Position numbers and translations under genes: made by a program. From the NCBI GenBank assembly GCA_025358255.1, contig JANYKC010000015.1, forward strand, positions 1 through 64,000: a DNA stretch of 64,000 bases. The letters are read 5' to 3'. The notes beneath the pieces are model-generated. The model saw only the letters and a list, made by a program, of their open reading frames with translations. It made no database searches and was not told where the DNA came from. The DNA comes from Spirochaetaceae bacterium (GTDB lineage Bacteria > Spirochaetota > Spirochaetia > Treponematales > Rectinemataceae). Below, one piece after another: positions 1-7,794 of this stretch (position 1 is its first letter; each line of letters opens with the position of its first letter).

Positions 1-267
1 CGGGCGTTGCCTCGATACGAGTCTCGGTGATAGCTTTCCTCACGGACGTTCCCCTTCCCGGCAGATTTGTGTGGTAACAAAACCCTACCGTGAATGAACG
101 TCCGTTTTCTATTCCGTCCACAAGAATCGATCATATCTCTGGCGAGCGCGATGCGGCCTCAAATGGTGGGGGACAACGCGCTTTGGGCACGCTGGGCTTT
201 TAGGGAGCACGCGACTAAATTCAAGCCGGGCCCTGGGAACGCCGATACTATTCCAGAGGAGTCCGAC

Positions 268-960
268 ATGACGAAACGAAGTTTACTGGCGGTCGTCGCC
301 GCTCTCGTCCTACTCGTCCCGGCCGTGGCCGGGGACATCGCGACCTTCGTGGATCTCGGCTTCTCGCCGGATTCGTCCTATTTCATGTTCGGCCAGTACG
401 GCGTCGAGTCCGGGACGGGCAAGCCATACGCCGAACTTTACCTTGTCGACACGAAAAAGAACGACTTTCTCCCGAAGGGGACCTCGCGCCGCGTCTTTGA
501 CGCGAAACTCGAACCCGGCCAAGATGGCCAGGGCGCCTTGTTCGCGCTGTACGGCGAGACCCTCCCCCTCGTGAAGACCAGCAAGATCGACCATCTGGCC
601 CCGGGACGCCTTCTCTACGTCCTCCTGGACGGGGAAGAGCCCCCCGCCACCCTCTCCTTCCGCGATTTCAAGACCGGAGCCGCCTACGACGTGGCCCTCC
701 AGAAAAGCGTCGCGGAGAACAAGGACAGGGTCGTCTCTTCGTTCGGCTTCACCGTCGCGGTGACCGCCAAGGACGGAGGGGTGAAGCGCGTGACCGCGGG
801 CAACCCCGACATCAAGCGTGCCGGAGTCAAGGACTACATCGTGCGCCGCATCATCGTCGCGCCGGACGAGAAGACCCTCGTCCTCATCATGGAGAAGCGC
901 ATGGCCCAGAAAGGTGACCAGGCCATCCGCTATATGGTGGAAACCGTCAAGTTGCCCTAG
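268..960 (+). CDS. Predicted secreted DUF2259-type protein
   Basis: A 230-residue exported protein of unknown function. Residues 1-22 form a signal peptide (two Lys/Arg near the start, then a Val/Leu/Ala-rich core ending AVAG). The mature start GFSPDSSYFMF, followed by YAELYLVD and a C-terminal RRIIVAPDEKTLVLIMEK stretch, matches what I know of the DUF2259 family, seen mostly in spirochaetes. ATG 268 is chosen because GAGGAG (257-262) sits before it; the longer in-frame start at 94 would put 58 residues ahead of the signal peptide. A weak promoter TTCAAG (220-225)-N18-GATACT (244-249) precedes it. The first 240 bases of the window show no gene. Confidence 0.72.
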   Translation: MTKRSLLAVVAALVLLVPAVAGDIATFVDLGFSPDSSYFMFGQYGVESGTGKPYAELYLVDTKKNDFLPKGTSRRVFDAKLEPGQDGQGALFALYGETLPLVKTSKIDHLAPGRLLYVLLDGEEPPATLSFRDFKTGAAYDVALQKSVAENKDRVVSSFGFTVAVTAKDGGVKRVTAGNPDIKRAGVKDYIVRRIIVAPDEKTLVLIMEKRMAQKGDQAIRYMVETVKLP

Positions 961-1057
961 GCGAAGTTCGCCTCCCCGGTACGTCCGCTGCCGCCACCGC
1001 GGCAGCGAAGGGCTGTCCGCCAAGGCCGGCCCTGATCCCCGCGTTAGCGGGGATCAT

Positions 1058-2308
1058 TCATTTGTCCGCGTAGGACCAGGCGAAGTCCTGGACGCAGACC
1101 GTGCCGTAGACCGGATGGGAAGCGACCGCCACGCCCACCCGGAGGAAATCACGGGAAAAGATGTTGGCGCGATGCCCCCGCGAGGTCACGCCATCGTCGA
1201 CGATGAGGGCGATGACGATCTCCCTCGCAGTGTCCGGCCCATAGGAACAATTCTCCCCGGCCGTACCCTGCCAGGTCCCGTAGCGATCCATGCGCGCGAA
1301 AGGCGTGGACAGGTCGGAGCCGCCGTGGCCAGTCGCGCCGGATTTCCCCTGGTCCATTGCCTGGTCGCGTGCCGACATCGAAAGCCCTTTTGAGATGGCC
1401 AGCGCAGGGAGGGCTGGCTGGCGGCCAAGGAAAGCGATGGCCTCCCGTATCGCCCCTCCCCCCTCGGCAAGCTTGACGGCCACCCGGCCTGGGAGTTCCA
1501 GGAAACCGCCTTTGACGTAGGCTTGGAAGCTTGTCAGGATGTCCGCATATTCCGCGGGCCTCGTCCTGGCCAGGTTGAGCTCCTCGACGACAGCGGACTC
1601 GAGGGGCGTGAGCCAGGCGGGCAGGCGAAGGTCTCGTGCGGGATCCGCTGCGGCCTTGGCCTCCAAGGCTCCGAGCGCGAAGGGCGAATTAGGACTGGCC
1701 GGAACCTGGCCCGGCATACCGAAAAGCTCGGGGCTCGCGTCCGGATAGATGCCGATGATCTGGTCCAGCAGGCCCCTGCCCGATTCAGAGTCCCAATCGA
1801 ATGCCCCTTCGCGCTTGGCGATGATCCATCCGCCGGGGGCCACGACCAGGAAGCCCGGAGCGCGGCCAATCCCGAGGCTGGGAGCGATCCCGGAACCCGT
1901 AATGAGGGGCATGGTGAGGGCCAAGCCCTGCACGGCAGCGCCAACCTCGCCCTGGAGGTCGGAGCTGATAGCCACAAAACCCAGCCTCCCCGCGTAGCGC
2001 ATCCTCAGGTTCTCAAGGCCGGCAAGGACGGCACGGGTCGAAGCGAGGTGGGCGGAAAAAAAATACAGGATGGCCGGGCGGGTAGGCGCCACATTGACGG
2101 TAAGCGGAAGGCCGGAAAGGGCGAAGCCAGAGGCCTGGGCGATATTGCCGCTGTTCACCGCCCTGAAACCCAGGACCCCGAGGGCCAGGGGATCGAGGCG
2201 AGCCTTTGGCCCGTCGGCGCCTGACCTGCCAAGGGCAAGGGCAAGGAGGACAGACATGGCCAGCAGGCGGCAAGCCCGGGACGAAAGGCAGGAAATGGCG
2301 CGGCGCAT
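1058..2308 (-). CDS. Secreted redoxin-like plus CAP-domain protein
   Basis: A 416-residue exported protein. Residues 1-33 are a signal peptide. Residues about 75-190 look like a thioredoxin/TlpA-type fold (AILYFFSAHLAST, then a Pro-loop region and GGWIIAKREG), but no CxxC is visible, so the redox role is doubtful. Residues about 250-416 form a CAP/SCP-PR1 domain: VVEELNLARTRP, the GHGG histidine, GENCSYGP and SRGHRANIF motifs with the usual His/Glu set. Secreted CAP proteins are widespread, with roles in lipid binding or proteolysis that are poorly defined in bacteria. Start at ATG 2308 rather than in-frame 2383 because TATACT lies 5 nt before it and the signal peptide then begins properly. 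Confidence 0.7.
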   Translation of the reverse strand: MRRAISCLSSRACRLLAMSVLLALALGRSGADGPKARLDPLALGVLGFRAVNSGNIAQASGFALSGLPLTVNVAPTRPAILYFFSAHLASTRAVLAGLENLRMRYAGRLGFVAISSDLQGEVGAAVQGLALTMPLITGSGIAPSLGIGRAPGFLVVAPGGWIIAKREGAFDWDSESGRGLLDQIIGIYPDASPELFGMPGQVPASPNSPFALGALEAKAAADPARDLRLPAWLTPLESAVVEELNLARTRPAEYADILTSFQAYVKGGFLELPGRVAVKLAEGGGAIREAIAFLGRQPALPALAISKGLSMSARDQAMDQGKSGATGHGGSDLSTPFARMDRYGTWQGTAGENCSYGPDTAREIVIALIVDDGVTSRGHRANIFSRDFLRVGVAVASHPVYGTVCVQDFAWSYADK

Positions 2309-2313
2309 ACAAG

Positions 2314-2319
2314 AGTATA
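2314..2319 (-). promoter_or_regulatory. -10 box TATACT 5 nt before the CAP gene
   Basis: On the minus strand TATACT is followed by 5 nt and then the ATG at 2308. No Shine-Dalgarno lies between, so initiation here would give a leaderless mRNA. No convincing -35 was found at 16-18 nt. Confidence 0.4.
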
Positions 2320-2413
2320 GGTGGAGCTCGATCGGCAATGCCAGCCGAAGCCCCCTTGGCCATCCTGGTCCCCTTGGCGCCATGGTTTGTCCATGCCCAT
2401 CCGACCCAGGCCA

Positions 2414-3502
2414 TCAGGATGACAGGTGCTGCTTCCGGTACTCGCTCGGGCTCATGCCCTTCAAGCGGGAAAACTGCGCATTGAAGACGGCTTTTGAGGC
2501 ATAACCCGCCTCCAGCGCGATATCAAGGATGGTCTCACGCGGACGCTCGATCATCTGCACGCAGATATGGTCGATACGGAGCCGGTTCAGCCACACGGGG
2601 AAACTCGTCTCCAGGTGGGTATTGAAGTATTTGGAGACGCGGTAGGCAGGCAGGCCCAGGCGCTTGGCAAGGAGGGCCAGGTCGAGTGCCGTTGAAAGGA
2701 ATAGCCTCTCGCGCACGACTAGGTCCTCGAGGGCCCTGCCGATGGATTCCACCTCCGTTTCCGATAGGCGGCTTTTCCGCTCATGGCCTGAATGGATTTC
2801 CTTTCGGAGCTTGCCGAAGAAGCCGGGGTTGCGGACCGAATAGAAATAGCAGAGCAACATGAAGGCCTCTAACAGTGTTTGCCCAAGACGGTAGAGGGGC
2901 TGGGAGGAGAGGATGAGGGCGCAGACGACCATGCCGAGGATCGCCGACACGATGATAGCGGCGATGCGCAAGGCCCCGACCGCCTTGGCCTTTGCCGGCA
3001 TGTCACTCAGGCGGTAACGACCTTGGCGCGCGGAGGCTACGGATACGGCGAGTGGGAGGAGATACATCCCGAAATCGACGATCTGGTGGAAAAACGCCAG
3101 GCCGCGCGCGTCCTCGACGCTGACCGCGAGGTGGGGGAGGCTGAAGACATAGTCGAGGAAGGGAAGGACGGCGATCGTGCCCGACCAGGCGATGCTTGCC
3201 GCAAAAGTCCTTTTTCTGCTCGCCGGCCTGCGTTCGCCGCCCAGCACGTAGAGGCCGATATCGTAGACGGAAAGGCTCAGGACAAGGATCGCCGCTATGA
3301 TGATGAAGTTGCCGAGGTCCAGGGGTATCCGGAAGAGGGGATCGAGGGCGCTCAGGGCAAAGAGGAAACCGCAGGACGCGAAGAACAGGCCAAATACCGC
3401 CCTGACCCTGGGACGTTGAGGTTCCAGGAAAAAACCCAGGCCAAGGATGATGAGGGCGAATCCGATTGATCCACGGAGATATACATAGAGTGCTTCGAGC
3501 AT
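2414..3502 (-). CDS. Membrane-anchored AraC-family regulator
   Basis: A 362-residue regulator. The first 230 residues hold about seven hydrophobic segments (for example LIILGLGFFLE, LGNFIIIAAILVLSLSVYDIGLYVL, AAIIVSAILGMVVCALIL). The C-terminal 100 residues are a two-helix-turn-helix AraC/XylS DNA-binding domain, ending in the family signature AVFNAQFSRLKGMSPSEYRK. The sensor is therefore in the inner membrane and the DNA-binding part is cytoplasmic, a layout known from spirochaetes and Bacteroidetes but with few characterised members. It is transcribed alone. Target and ligand are unknown; the redoxin-CAP gene directly downstream on the same strand is one candidate. Confidence 0.8.
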   Translation of the reverse strand: MLEALYVYLRGSIGFALIILGLGFFLEPQRPRVRAVFGLFFASCGFLFALSALDPLFRIPLDLGNFIIIAAILVLSLSVYDIGLYVLGGERRPASRKRTFAASIAWSGTIAVLPFLDYVFSLPHLAVSVEDARGLAFFHQIVDFGMYLLPLAVSVASARQGRYRLSDMPAKAKAVGALRIAAIIVSAILGMVVCALILSSQPLYRLGQTLLEAFMLLCYFYSVRNPGFFGKLRKEIHSGHERKSRLSETEVESIGRALEDLVVRERLFLSTALDLALLAKRLGLPAYRVSKYFNTHLETSFPVWLNRLRIDHICVQMIERPRETILDIALEAGYASKAVFNAQFSRLKGMSPSEYRKQHLSS

Positions 3503-3618
3503 CCCTTCCTGCCTTTGACTCTGGAAATATACCGGAGTATCGCCAGGTATTACAGGGGGAAAGCGTCAGGAATCAGGAAATCCTGACCTTCGCAGGTCGG
3601 GATGCCGCGCTCAAACCG

Positions 3619-4578
3619 CTAATCCGTCCTCTTCTTTTTCCTCTTTTTTTTCTTGTCCTTTTTCTGCTCGGGCAGCTCGGTCCATGGGCCACCCATGCCG
3701 GCGGCGTCGGTCGGGCTCGGAGCCGCGTTGTCACTGAGAAGGGTGGTTTCCTCCGTCTTACCCTCCTCGGGCTTCCTTTCGAAGGAGCCTGGATAGATGC
3801 GCGGCACCCAGTGCTGGCTGTCTATCGGGGGACGGGCGTATTTCCCGATCTTCTGCCTTGGGGGCAATTCGATGGGCTCGGGGGTGAGATCCTCGAAGGG
3901 GACGCTGCGCAAGAGATGGGAAATGGTGTTTAGGCGGGCACAGAACTTGTCATCGGCGTCCACGACATGCCAAGGGCTGTCGAGGATGTCGGAGAATTCG
4001 AACATGGCGTCCTTGGCCCGGGAATAGTCGACCCACTTAGAGCGGGCCATCATGTCCATGGGCGAAAGCTTCCATCGCTTGGCCGGATCCTTGAGCCGGT
4101 CCTTGAATCGTTTTTCCTGGACTTCGTCGCTGACGCTGAACCAGTATTTCAGGAGGATGATCCCCGACCGGATGAGCATCCTCTCGAACTCGGGAACCGA
4201 GCGGGAGAACTCCCGATATTCCTCCTCGGTGCAGAAACCCATGACCTTTTCCACGCCGGCCCTGTTGTACCAGCTGCGGTCGAAGAAGACCATTTCGCCA
4301 GCCGCGGGAAGATGGGCGACATAGCGCTGGAAGTACCACTGCCCCCTTTCCTTCTCGGTCGGGGCCGGCAGTGCCGCGATCCGGGCGGTGCGGGGATTGA
4401 GGCCGGCGGTGATCGCCTTGATCACGCCGCCCTTCCCGGCGGCGTCGCGCCCCTCGAATATCACCACGACCTTCAGACCCTTGGCCTTGACCCATTCCTG
4501 AAGCTTCACCAGCTCCGTCGTCAACCTGTCCAGTTCTTCGTAATAGTCTTTTTTCCGCATCGCCGAGGAATCAGCCAT
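3619..4578 (-). CDS. ppk2: Polyphosphate kinase 2 family
   Basis: A 319-residue PPK2 that transfers phosphate between polyphosphate and nucleotides. Walker A is FEGRDAAGKGG at residues 41-51; the Walker B/lid region FFDRSWYNRAGVE is near residue 105, with KYWFSVSDEVQ and FKDRLKDPAKRWKLSPMD after it, all typical of PPK2. The C-terminus is a Lys/Arg-rich tail (about the last 20 residues), which may bind polyphosphate or be disordered. Start at ATG 4578 with GGAGG 6 nt upstream; an in-frame start at 4623 adds 15 unconvincing residues. Whether it uses ADP, GDP or AMP cannot be told from the sequence. Confidence 0.92.
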   Translation of the reverse strand: MADSSAMRKKDYYEELDRLTTELVKLQEWVKAKGLKVVVIFEGRDAAGKGGVIKAITAGLNPRTARIAALPAPTEKERGQWYFQRYVAHLPAAGEMVFFDRSWYNRAGVEKVMGFCTEEEYREFSRSVPEFERMLIRSGIILLKYWFSVSDEVQEKRFKDRLKDPAKRWKLSPMDMMARSKWVDYSRAKDAMFEFSDILDSPWHVVDADDKFCARLNTISHLLRSVPFEDLTPEPIELPPRQKIGKYARPPIDSQHWVPRIYPGSFERKPEEGKTEETTLLSDNAAPSPTDAAGMGGPWTELPEQKKDKKKKRKKKRTD

Positions 4579-4699
4579 GAATTGCCTCCGCTTCCAGTGT
4601 AGCGGATCGGCGCAGGGAAGCAATCACCCCGGTCCGACCCGGGGGACCCCACAAACCGCTTGGGTTGACGAGCGGCGCTTTCTGGGGCAGCTTGTTCGA

Positions 4700-5290
4700 A
4701 TGAGTCCCCTCATCATGCCCTTCCTTTCCTACGCCATCGTCACGACCTTCACCCCGGGGCCCAACAACATCACCGCCTCGGCGATCGGGATGCGCATCGG
4801 CTACCGCCGCTCCCTCCCCTGCCTCTTCGGCATGGTCCTGGGCTTCTTCATCCTGATGTTCTCCTCGGGCCTCCTCACGGAATTCCTCATCAGGACCTAT
4901 TCGGTCATCTCGCCTTGGGTCAAGTGGATAGGCGTCGCCTACATGGCCTTCCTGGCCGTCTCGCTCTTCCTGCCCCACAAGGACCACGGCGGAAAAAAAG
5001 GCGAGGCGACCTTCCTGGCCGGTCTCCTCCTCCAGCTCGCCAATCCCAAGGTCATCCTCTACGGGATCACGATCTACACGTCCTTTTCGGCCCTCATCGC
5101 GGGATCCTTCCCCGTCGTCGTCCTCTCCGCCCTTTGCTTGAGCATCCTTGGCTTTGCCTCGGTGACACTATGGGCGATCACCGGCGCCTCGCTCGGCCGG
5201 ATCCTCCAGAAGAGCGGGGCCAGGATCGCCTTCAACGTGGTGATGGCCCTCATGCTCGCCTGGTGCGCCTGGTCCATCGCGACGCATTAG
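4700..5290 (+). CDS. LysE/RhtB-family amino-acid exporter
   Basis: A 196-residue integral membrane protein with about six hydrophobic segments. TPGPNNITASAIGMRIGYRRSLP near the N-terminus is the LysE/RhtB signature, and LLLQLANPKVILYG in the middle is the conserved Asn-Pro-Lys motif. Members export basic or neutral amino acids or homoserine lactones; the substrate here is unknown. ATG 4700 is chosen because the protein then starts just before the first membrane segment. It faces away from ppk2, with about 120 bases between the two genes, and its stop codon lies inside a 19-bp tandem repeat. Confidence 0.85.
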   Translation: MSPLIMPFLSYAIVTTFTPGPNNITASAIGMRIGYRRSLPCLFGMVLGFFILMFSSGLLTEFLIRTYSVISPWVKWIGVAYMAFLAVSLFLPHKDHGGKKGEATFLAGLLLQLANPKVILYGITIYTSFSALIAGSFPVVVLSALCLSILGFASVTLWAITGASLGRILQKSGARIAFNVVMALMLAWCAWSIATH

Positions 5291-5318
5291 CGTCGCGCCG
5301 ACGCATTAGCGTCGCGCC
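5281..5318. repeat. Two tandem 19-bp units, each a small hairpin
   Basis: The 19-bp unit GACGCATTAGCGTCGCGCC occurs at 5281-5299 and again at 5300-5318 without change. Each unit contains the inverted repeat GACGC-ATTA-GCGTC. The first unit includes the TAG stop of the LysE-type gene. It lies between convergent genes and may act as a weak bidirectional terminator, although no T-tract follows. Confidence 0.7.
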
Positions 5319-5325
5319 GACGAGC

Positions 5326-6369
5326 TCAGTCCCTGTCCCTGGTCGTGTTGAACTCGGCCCAGATCGGGTAGTGATCGCTCAAGGCCCGCTCGCTTCCGGC
5401 GCTCTTTTCGCTTCCCTCGCACTCGGATAGGTCATAGACCTCGCCGGGCCTGACGACGCCCCAGCTCCCCGCATAGTCTTCCGACATGGCCATCGTCAGC
5501 TCCATCCGGTCATAGGCCAGGCTTTCCGCGGCCACGGTCGTATCGGCGTCATTCGGAACCAGGCTGACATAGCGCCCCGGAGGAAATCCGGCAAGGAATG
5601 AAGGCCCCCCGCCGCCGTCTGCGCTGGCGGCCGGGTTTTCCGCGTAGTAGCTTCCATCTGCGTTGAAGTCCCCCAGGCACAGGACATCGGCTTCGCCATA
5701 AGAGCCTGCGACTTCATCCATAGCCGCGGCCAGGGATGGCACCTCGGTTCCCGCGAGGCTCGGCCTCGTATGGATGGTCAGCAGGAGGAAGTCCAAGGGA
5801 CGGCCCCGTACCTGGAACCAGGCGACGAGGGGAGTGTAGGTGAATAGCCTCGTGCCTTGATAAAGCCCGGAGGCCTTCAACTCCAGCCGGTCCTTGCGAT
5901 AGACGAAGGCATACTGGTCGCCGCGGACATAGGCGTAGAGATCCCCGCCCTCGATCTGGTTGATCCGCGCCGTGTAGGCTTCCATGGCGGCCACACAGGA
6001 CTCGTCGCTTGCCGTCGATCCGTTGGAGCCCACCTCCTGCATCGCCATGACGTCGAAGTCCGCCGCTATCAAGGCAAGGACCTCCATGGTGCGGGGCCTG
6101 GCCGTCTTGGTGGAGGCGAGGATCGCCATGTTGTAGCTGCCGATCTTGATCACCTCGGGGGCGAGCGTGCCCAGGGCCTCGCCATCGGTTGCTGCGCCCG
6201 CCGCTGCGCGGGCGGAGCCCGGGCCTGGGTCGACGGCCCCTCCGAGGGCGTCCTTGCCTGGGCCGGGAGGAGGCGGCTCTTGCGCGGCCTTTGTCCTTCC
6301 GCAGCCCGCCAGGGCGAGGGCCAGGGCAAGGACGCAGGCAGGGAGGAGGCGGGAAGTTGAAAGGCTCAT
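5326..6369 (-). CDS. EEP-family phosphatase/nuclease lipoprotein
   Basis: A 347-residue lipoprotein. Residues 1-23 are a lipoprotein signal with lipobox ALAGC (Cys 23), then a Pro/Ala/Gly-rich linker to about residue 70. The rest is an endonuclease/exonuclease/phosphatase domain: IGSYNMA, the metal-binding Glu in MAMQEVGS, TIHTRPS, CLGDFNADGSYY and the C-terminal catalytic SDHYPIWAEF. The fold cleaves phosphodiesters or phosphomonoesters in DNA, inositol phosphates or sphingolipids; the substrate here is unknown, and the domain lies outside the cytoplasm. Start at ATG 6369, which begins the signal peptide. Upstream sequence in the same frame belongs to a decayed methyltransferase. Confidence 0.82.
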   Translation of the reverse strand: MSLSTSRLLPACVLALALALAGCGRTKAAQEPPPPGPGKDALGGAVDPGPGSARAAAGAATDGEALGTLAPEVIKIGSYNMAILASTKTARPRTMEVLALIAADFDVMAMQEVGSNGSTASDESCVAAMEAYTARINQIEGGDLYAYVRGDQYAFVYRKDRLELKASGLYQGTRLFTYTPLVAWFQVRGRPLDFLLLTIHTRPSLAGTEVPSLAAAMDEVAGSYGEADVLCLGDFNADGSYYAENPAASADGGGGPSFLAGFPPGRYVSLVPNDADTTVAAESLAYDRMELTMAMSEDYAGSWGVVRPGEVYDLSECEGSEKSAGSERALSDHYPIWAEFNTTRDRD

Positions 6370-6695
6370 CGGCTGGCGGCCAATGGGTCGTCTGCCTTGG
6401 CGAGCTCCAGTTCCCATACCACCCTGGGCAGCTCGTACCTCGTCATGGTTCTTTCCTCCATCGATACAATGGCCCAAAGCCTCGGTCGAATAGTCCGTGG
6501 CGAGCACGCGGAATCCGCGCCGGCAAGGGTCGCTCGCGTTGTTGCCGGAGCCGCAGCCAGGGTCCAGTACCATGGCGCCGACCGTGGCGGACAGCGCCTG
6601 CTATGCCGGTCGAGCCACTTGTCATGGACGATGGGACCATCCCGCCGCATGCGGAAAAGCCTTTCCCACTCGCGGCGCTGGGGATCGTCGGTCAT
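6366..6695 (-). pseudogene. Decayed SAM-dependent methyltransferase
   Basis: Reading from ATG 6695, the start MTDDPQRREWERLFR and HDKWLDRH looks like a small class I methyltransferase. The frame is lost by about 6590 and resumes one base out with VGAMVLDPGCGSGNN (the SAM-binding motif I) and GFRVLATDYSTEAL (motif II acidic end). After that the sequence degrades, and only about 30 plausible C-terminal residues remain before the EEP lipoprotein. A functional enzyme of this type needs about 190-200 residues, so the gene is both frameshifted and internally deleted. Confidence 0.6.
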
Positions 6696-6829
6696 GCACG
6701 ACCACCTTCATGAGCTCGGACAGGACATAGTGCGTGCAGGTCCATTGGGGGCAGCAGGCATCCTTGCCCCAGTGCCCCGAGGGGGGACGGTGGGCCAGGA
6801 GCCAGCCGAGCCTTCCATCCATCGGATCC
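6696..6829 (-). pseudogene. Possible alpha/alpha-toroid repeat fragment
   Basis: Between the CoA-binding gene and the methyltransferase remnant, one minus-strand frame reads GWLLAHRPPSGHWGKDACC then PQWTCTHYVLSELMKVV. This resembles a helix-pair repeat with the W..D..PxWTxTHYxLxEL pattern seen in alpha/alpha-toroid proteins. There is no start or complete domain. The resemblance is weak and from memory. Confidence 0.2.
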
Positions 6830-7270
6830 CTAAGCCTTGATCCCCGCCAGCCGTCCATGGAAACGATGGAGGCCCGTCCCGAAGATCATGAGGGGACAGG
6901 CCACGGCGGCCGTGATGCCCAGGGCCTCGCAGCGCTCCAGGATGGCCGGAGTCGTCGCCCTGGCGCTCACGAAAAGGATGCGCTTCACGCCCTTGGCATG
7001 GAGTTCCTCCACGAGCTCGGCGCTGTGGATCGCCTTCATTGCGATCACCGCGGCCTTGGGGATCTTTGGCAACCCGTCTAGGGACCGATGGACGGTGATG
7101 GCGAAGTCCGCCGTGGTCTTGGGGTTGTAGGCGTGGACCGTGATGCCCGCCTTCTCGAAGGCTTCACGGATGCCCATGGAATACGCCTCGTTCCTTTTCG
7201 AGAAGCCTGCATAGAGCACTTCCCCCTCTGCGAACAGCTCCTTCGAGGCGGCAGCCTTGTACTTGTTCAT
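6830..7270 (-). CDS. CoA-binding-domain protein
   Basis: A 146-residue cytoplasmic protein with a Rossmann-like CoA_binding_2 fold: VLYAGFSKRNEAYSMGIREAF supplies the first beta-alpha unit, VHAYNPK and VHRSLDGLPKIPKAAVIAM the next, and LVEELHAKGVKRILFVSA the last. Members bind CoA or act as succinyl-CoA synthetase-like subunits; many are uncharacterised. Its ATG at 7270 overlaps the stop of the membrane-protein gene upstream (ATGA), so the two are translationally coupled. Confidence 0.78.
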   Translation of the reverse strand: MNKYKAAASKELFAEGEVLYAGFSKRNEAYSMGIREAFEKAGITVHAYNPKTTADFAITVHRSLDGLPKIPKAAVIAMKAIHSAELVEELHAKGVKRILFVSARATTPAILERCEALGITAAVACPLMIFGTGLHRFHGRLAGIKA

Positions 7271-7626
7271 TCTTCGCTCCCTTTGGTCGTGGCTCCGCTC
7301 ACGGCGTCCGACTTGGCCTGGATATAGGGTGGCAACGACAGGACTATCGTGCCCAGCAGGATAATCGCCGCAAGGATGGGCGGCTTCCAGGGCCTTCGGT
7401 ACCCGGCCTGGGGCCCGAAGATCCTGACCCTCATCACGCAGGTCGCACCGGCCAGCAAGGCGCAGATGGCCGTGGCGATCGGGGCGAAGGTGCATAGCGA
7501 CTTGTAGCCCAGGACATTGTTCCAGCTCGCCTGGGCATTCGGGACGAGGGTGGCTATGGCCGCGGCGGCCAAAAGCCCGCTCAGGGCAAGGAGGGGGGCA
7601 TAGGCCAGGTGCGCCTTTTTTTCCAA
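7267..7626 (-). CDS. Small three-TM membrane protein, unknown
   Basis: A 119-residue protein with three hydrophobic stretches (LAYAPLLALSGLLAAAAIATLVP, LCTFAPIATAICALLAGATCVM in part, and PPILAAIILLGTIVLSLPPYI in part). I do not recognise the family. TTG 7626 is proposed as the start because AAGGAG lies 7 nt upstream; the longer frame to 7773 adds 49 residues with no coding character. It is the first gene of a two-gene unit with the CoA-binding protein. Overlapping palindromes lie about 40 nt upstream of the start. Confidence 0.55.
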   Translation of the reverse strand: MEKKAHLAYAPLLALSGLLAAAAIATLVPNAQASWNNVLGYKSLCTFAPIATAICALLAGATCVMRVRIFGPQAGYRRPWKPPILAAIILLGTIVLSLPPYIQAKSDAVSGATTKGSEE

Positions 7627-7665
7627 GCATGGGCTCCTTCGGGTCGAGGTCTTGGCCGCTTTGGT

Positions 7666-7685
7666 GCCAGGCGCCTGGCGCCAGG
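7666..7685. promoter_or_regulatory. Two overlapping perfect palindromes (possible operator)
   Basis: GCCAGGCGCCTGGC (7666-7679) and CCTGGCGCCAGG (7674-7685) are both perfect palindromes and share six bases. They sit 40-60 nt before the TTG start of the small membrane protein, where an operator would be expected. They could alternatively fold as competing hairpins in RNA. Confidence 0.4.
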
Positions 7686-7794
7686 ATACGGTACCGCACA
7701 TCCCGTACCGAAAGGGATTTTCATAGCTTTCCAGCACCAAGGTCAAGAGGCCTGCTTTCCGGGAGGGCCACATCGCCCATAAGCGGGCGGCCTT

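Noticed and set aside
1-267. Gene or RNA at the left edge
   Set aside because: No start-supported frame, no tRNA fold and no repeat were found; only a weak promoter for the gene at 268.
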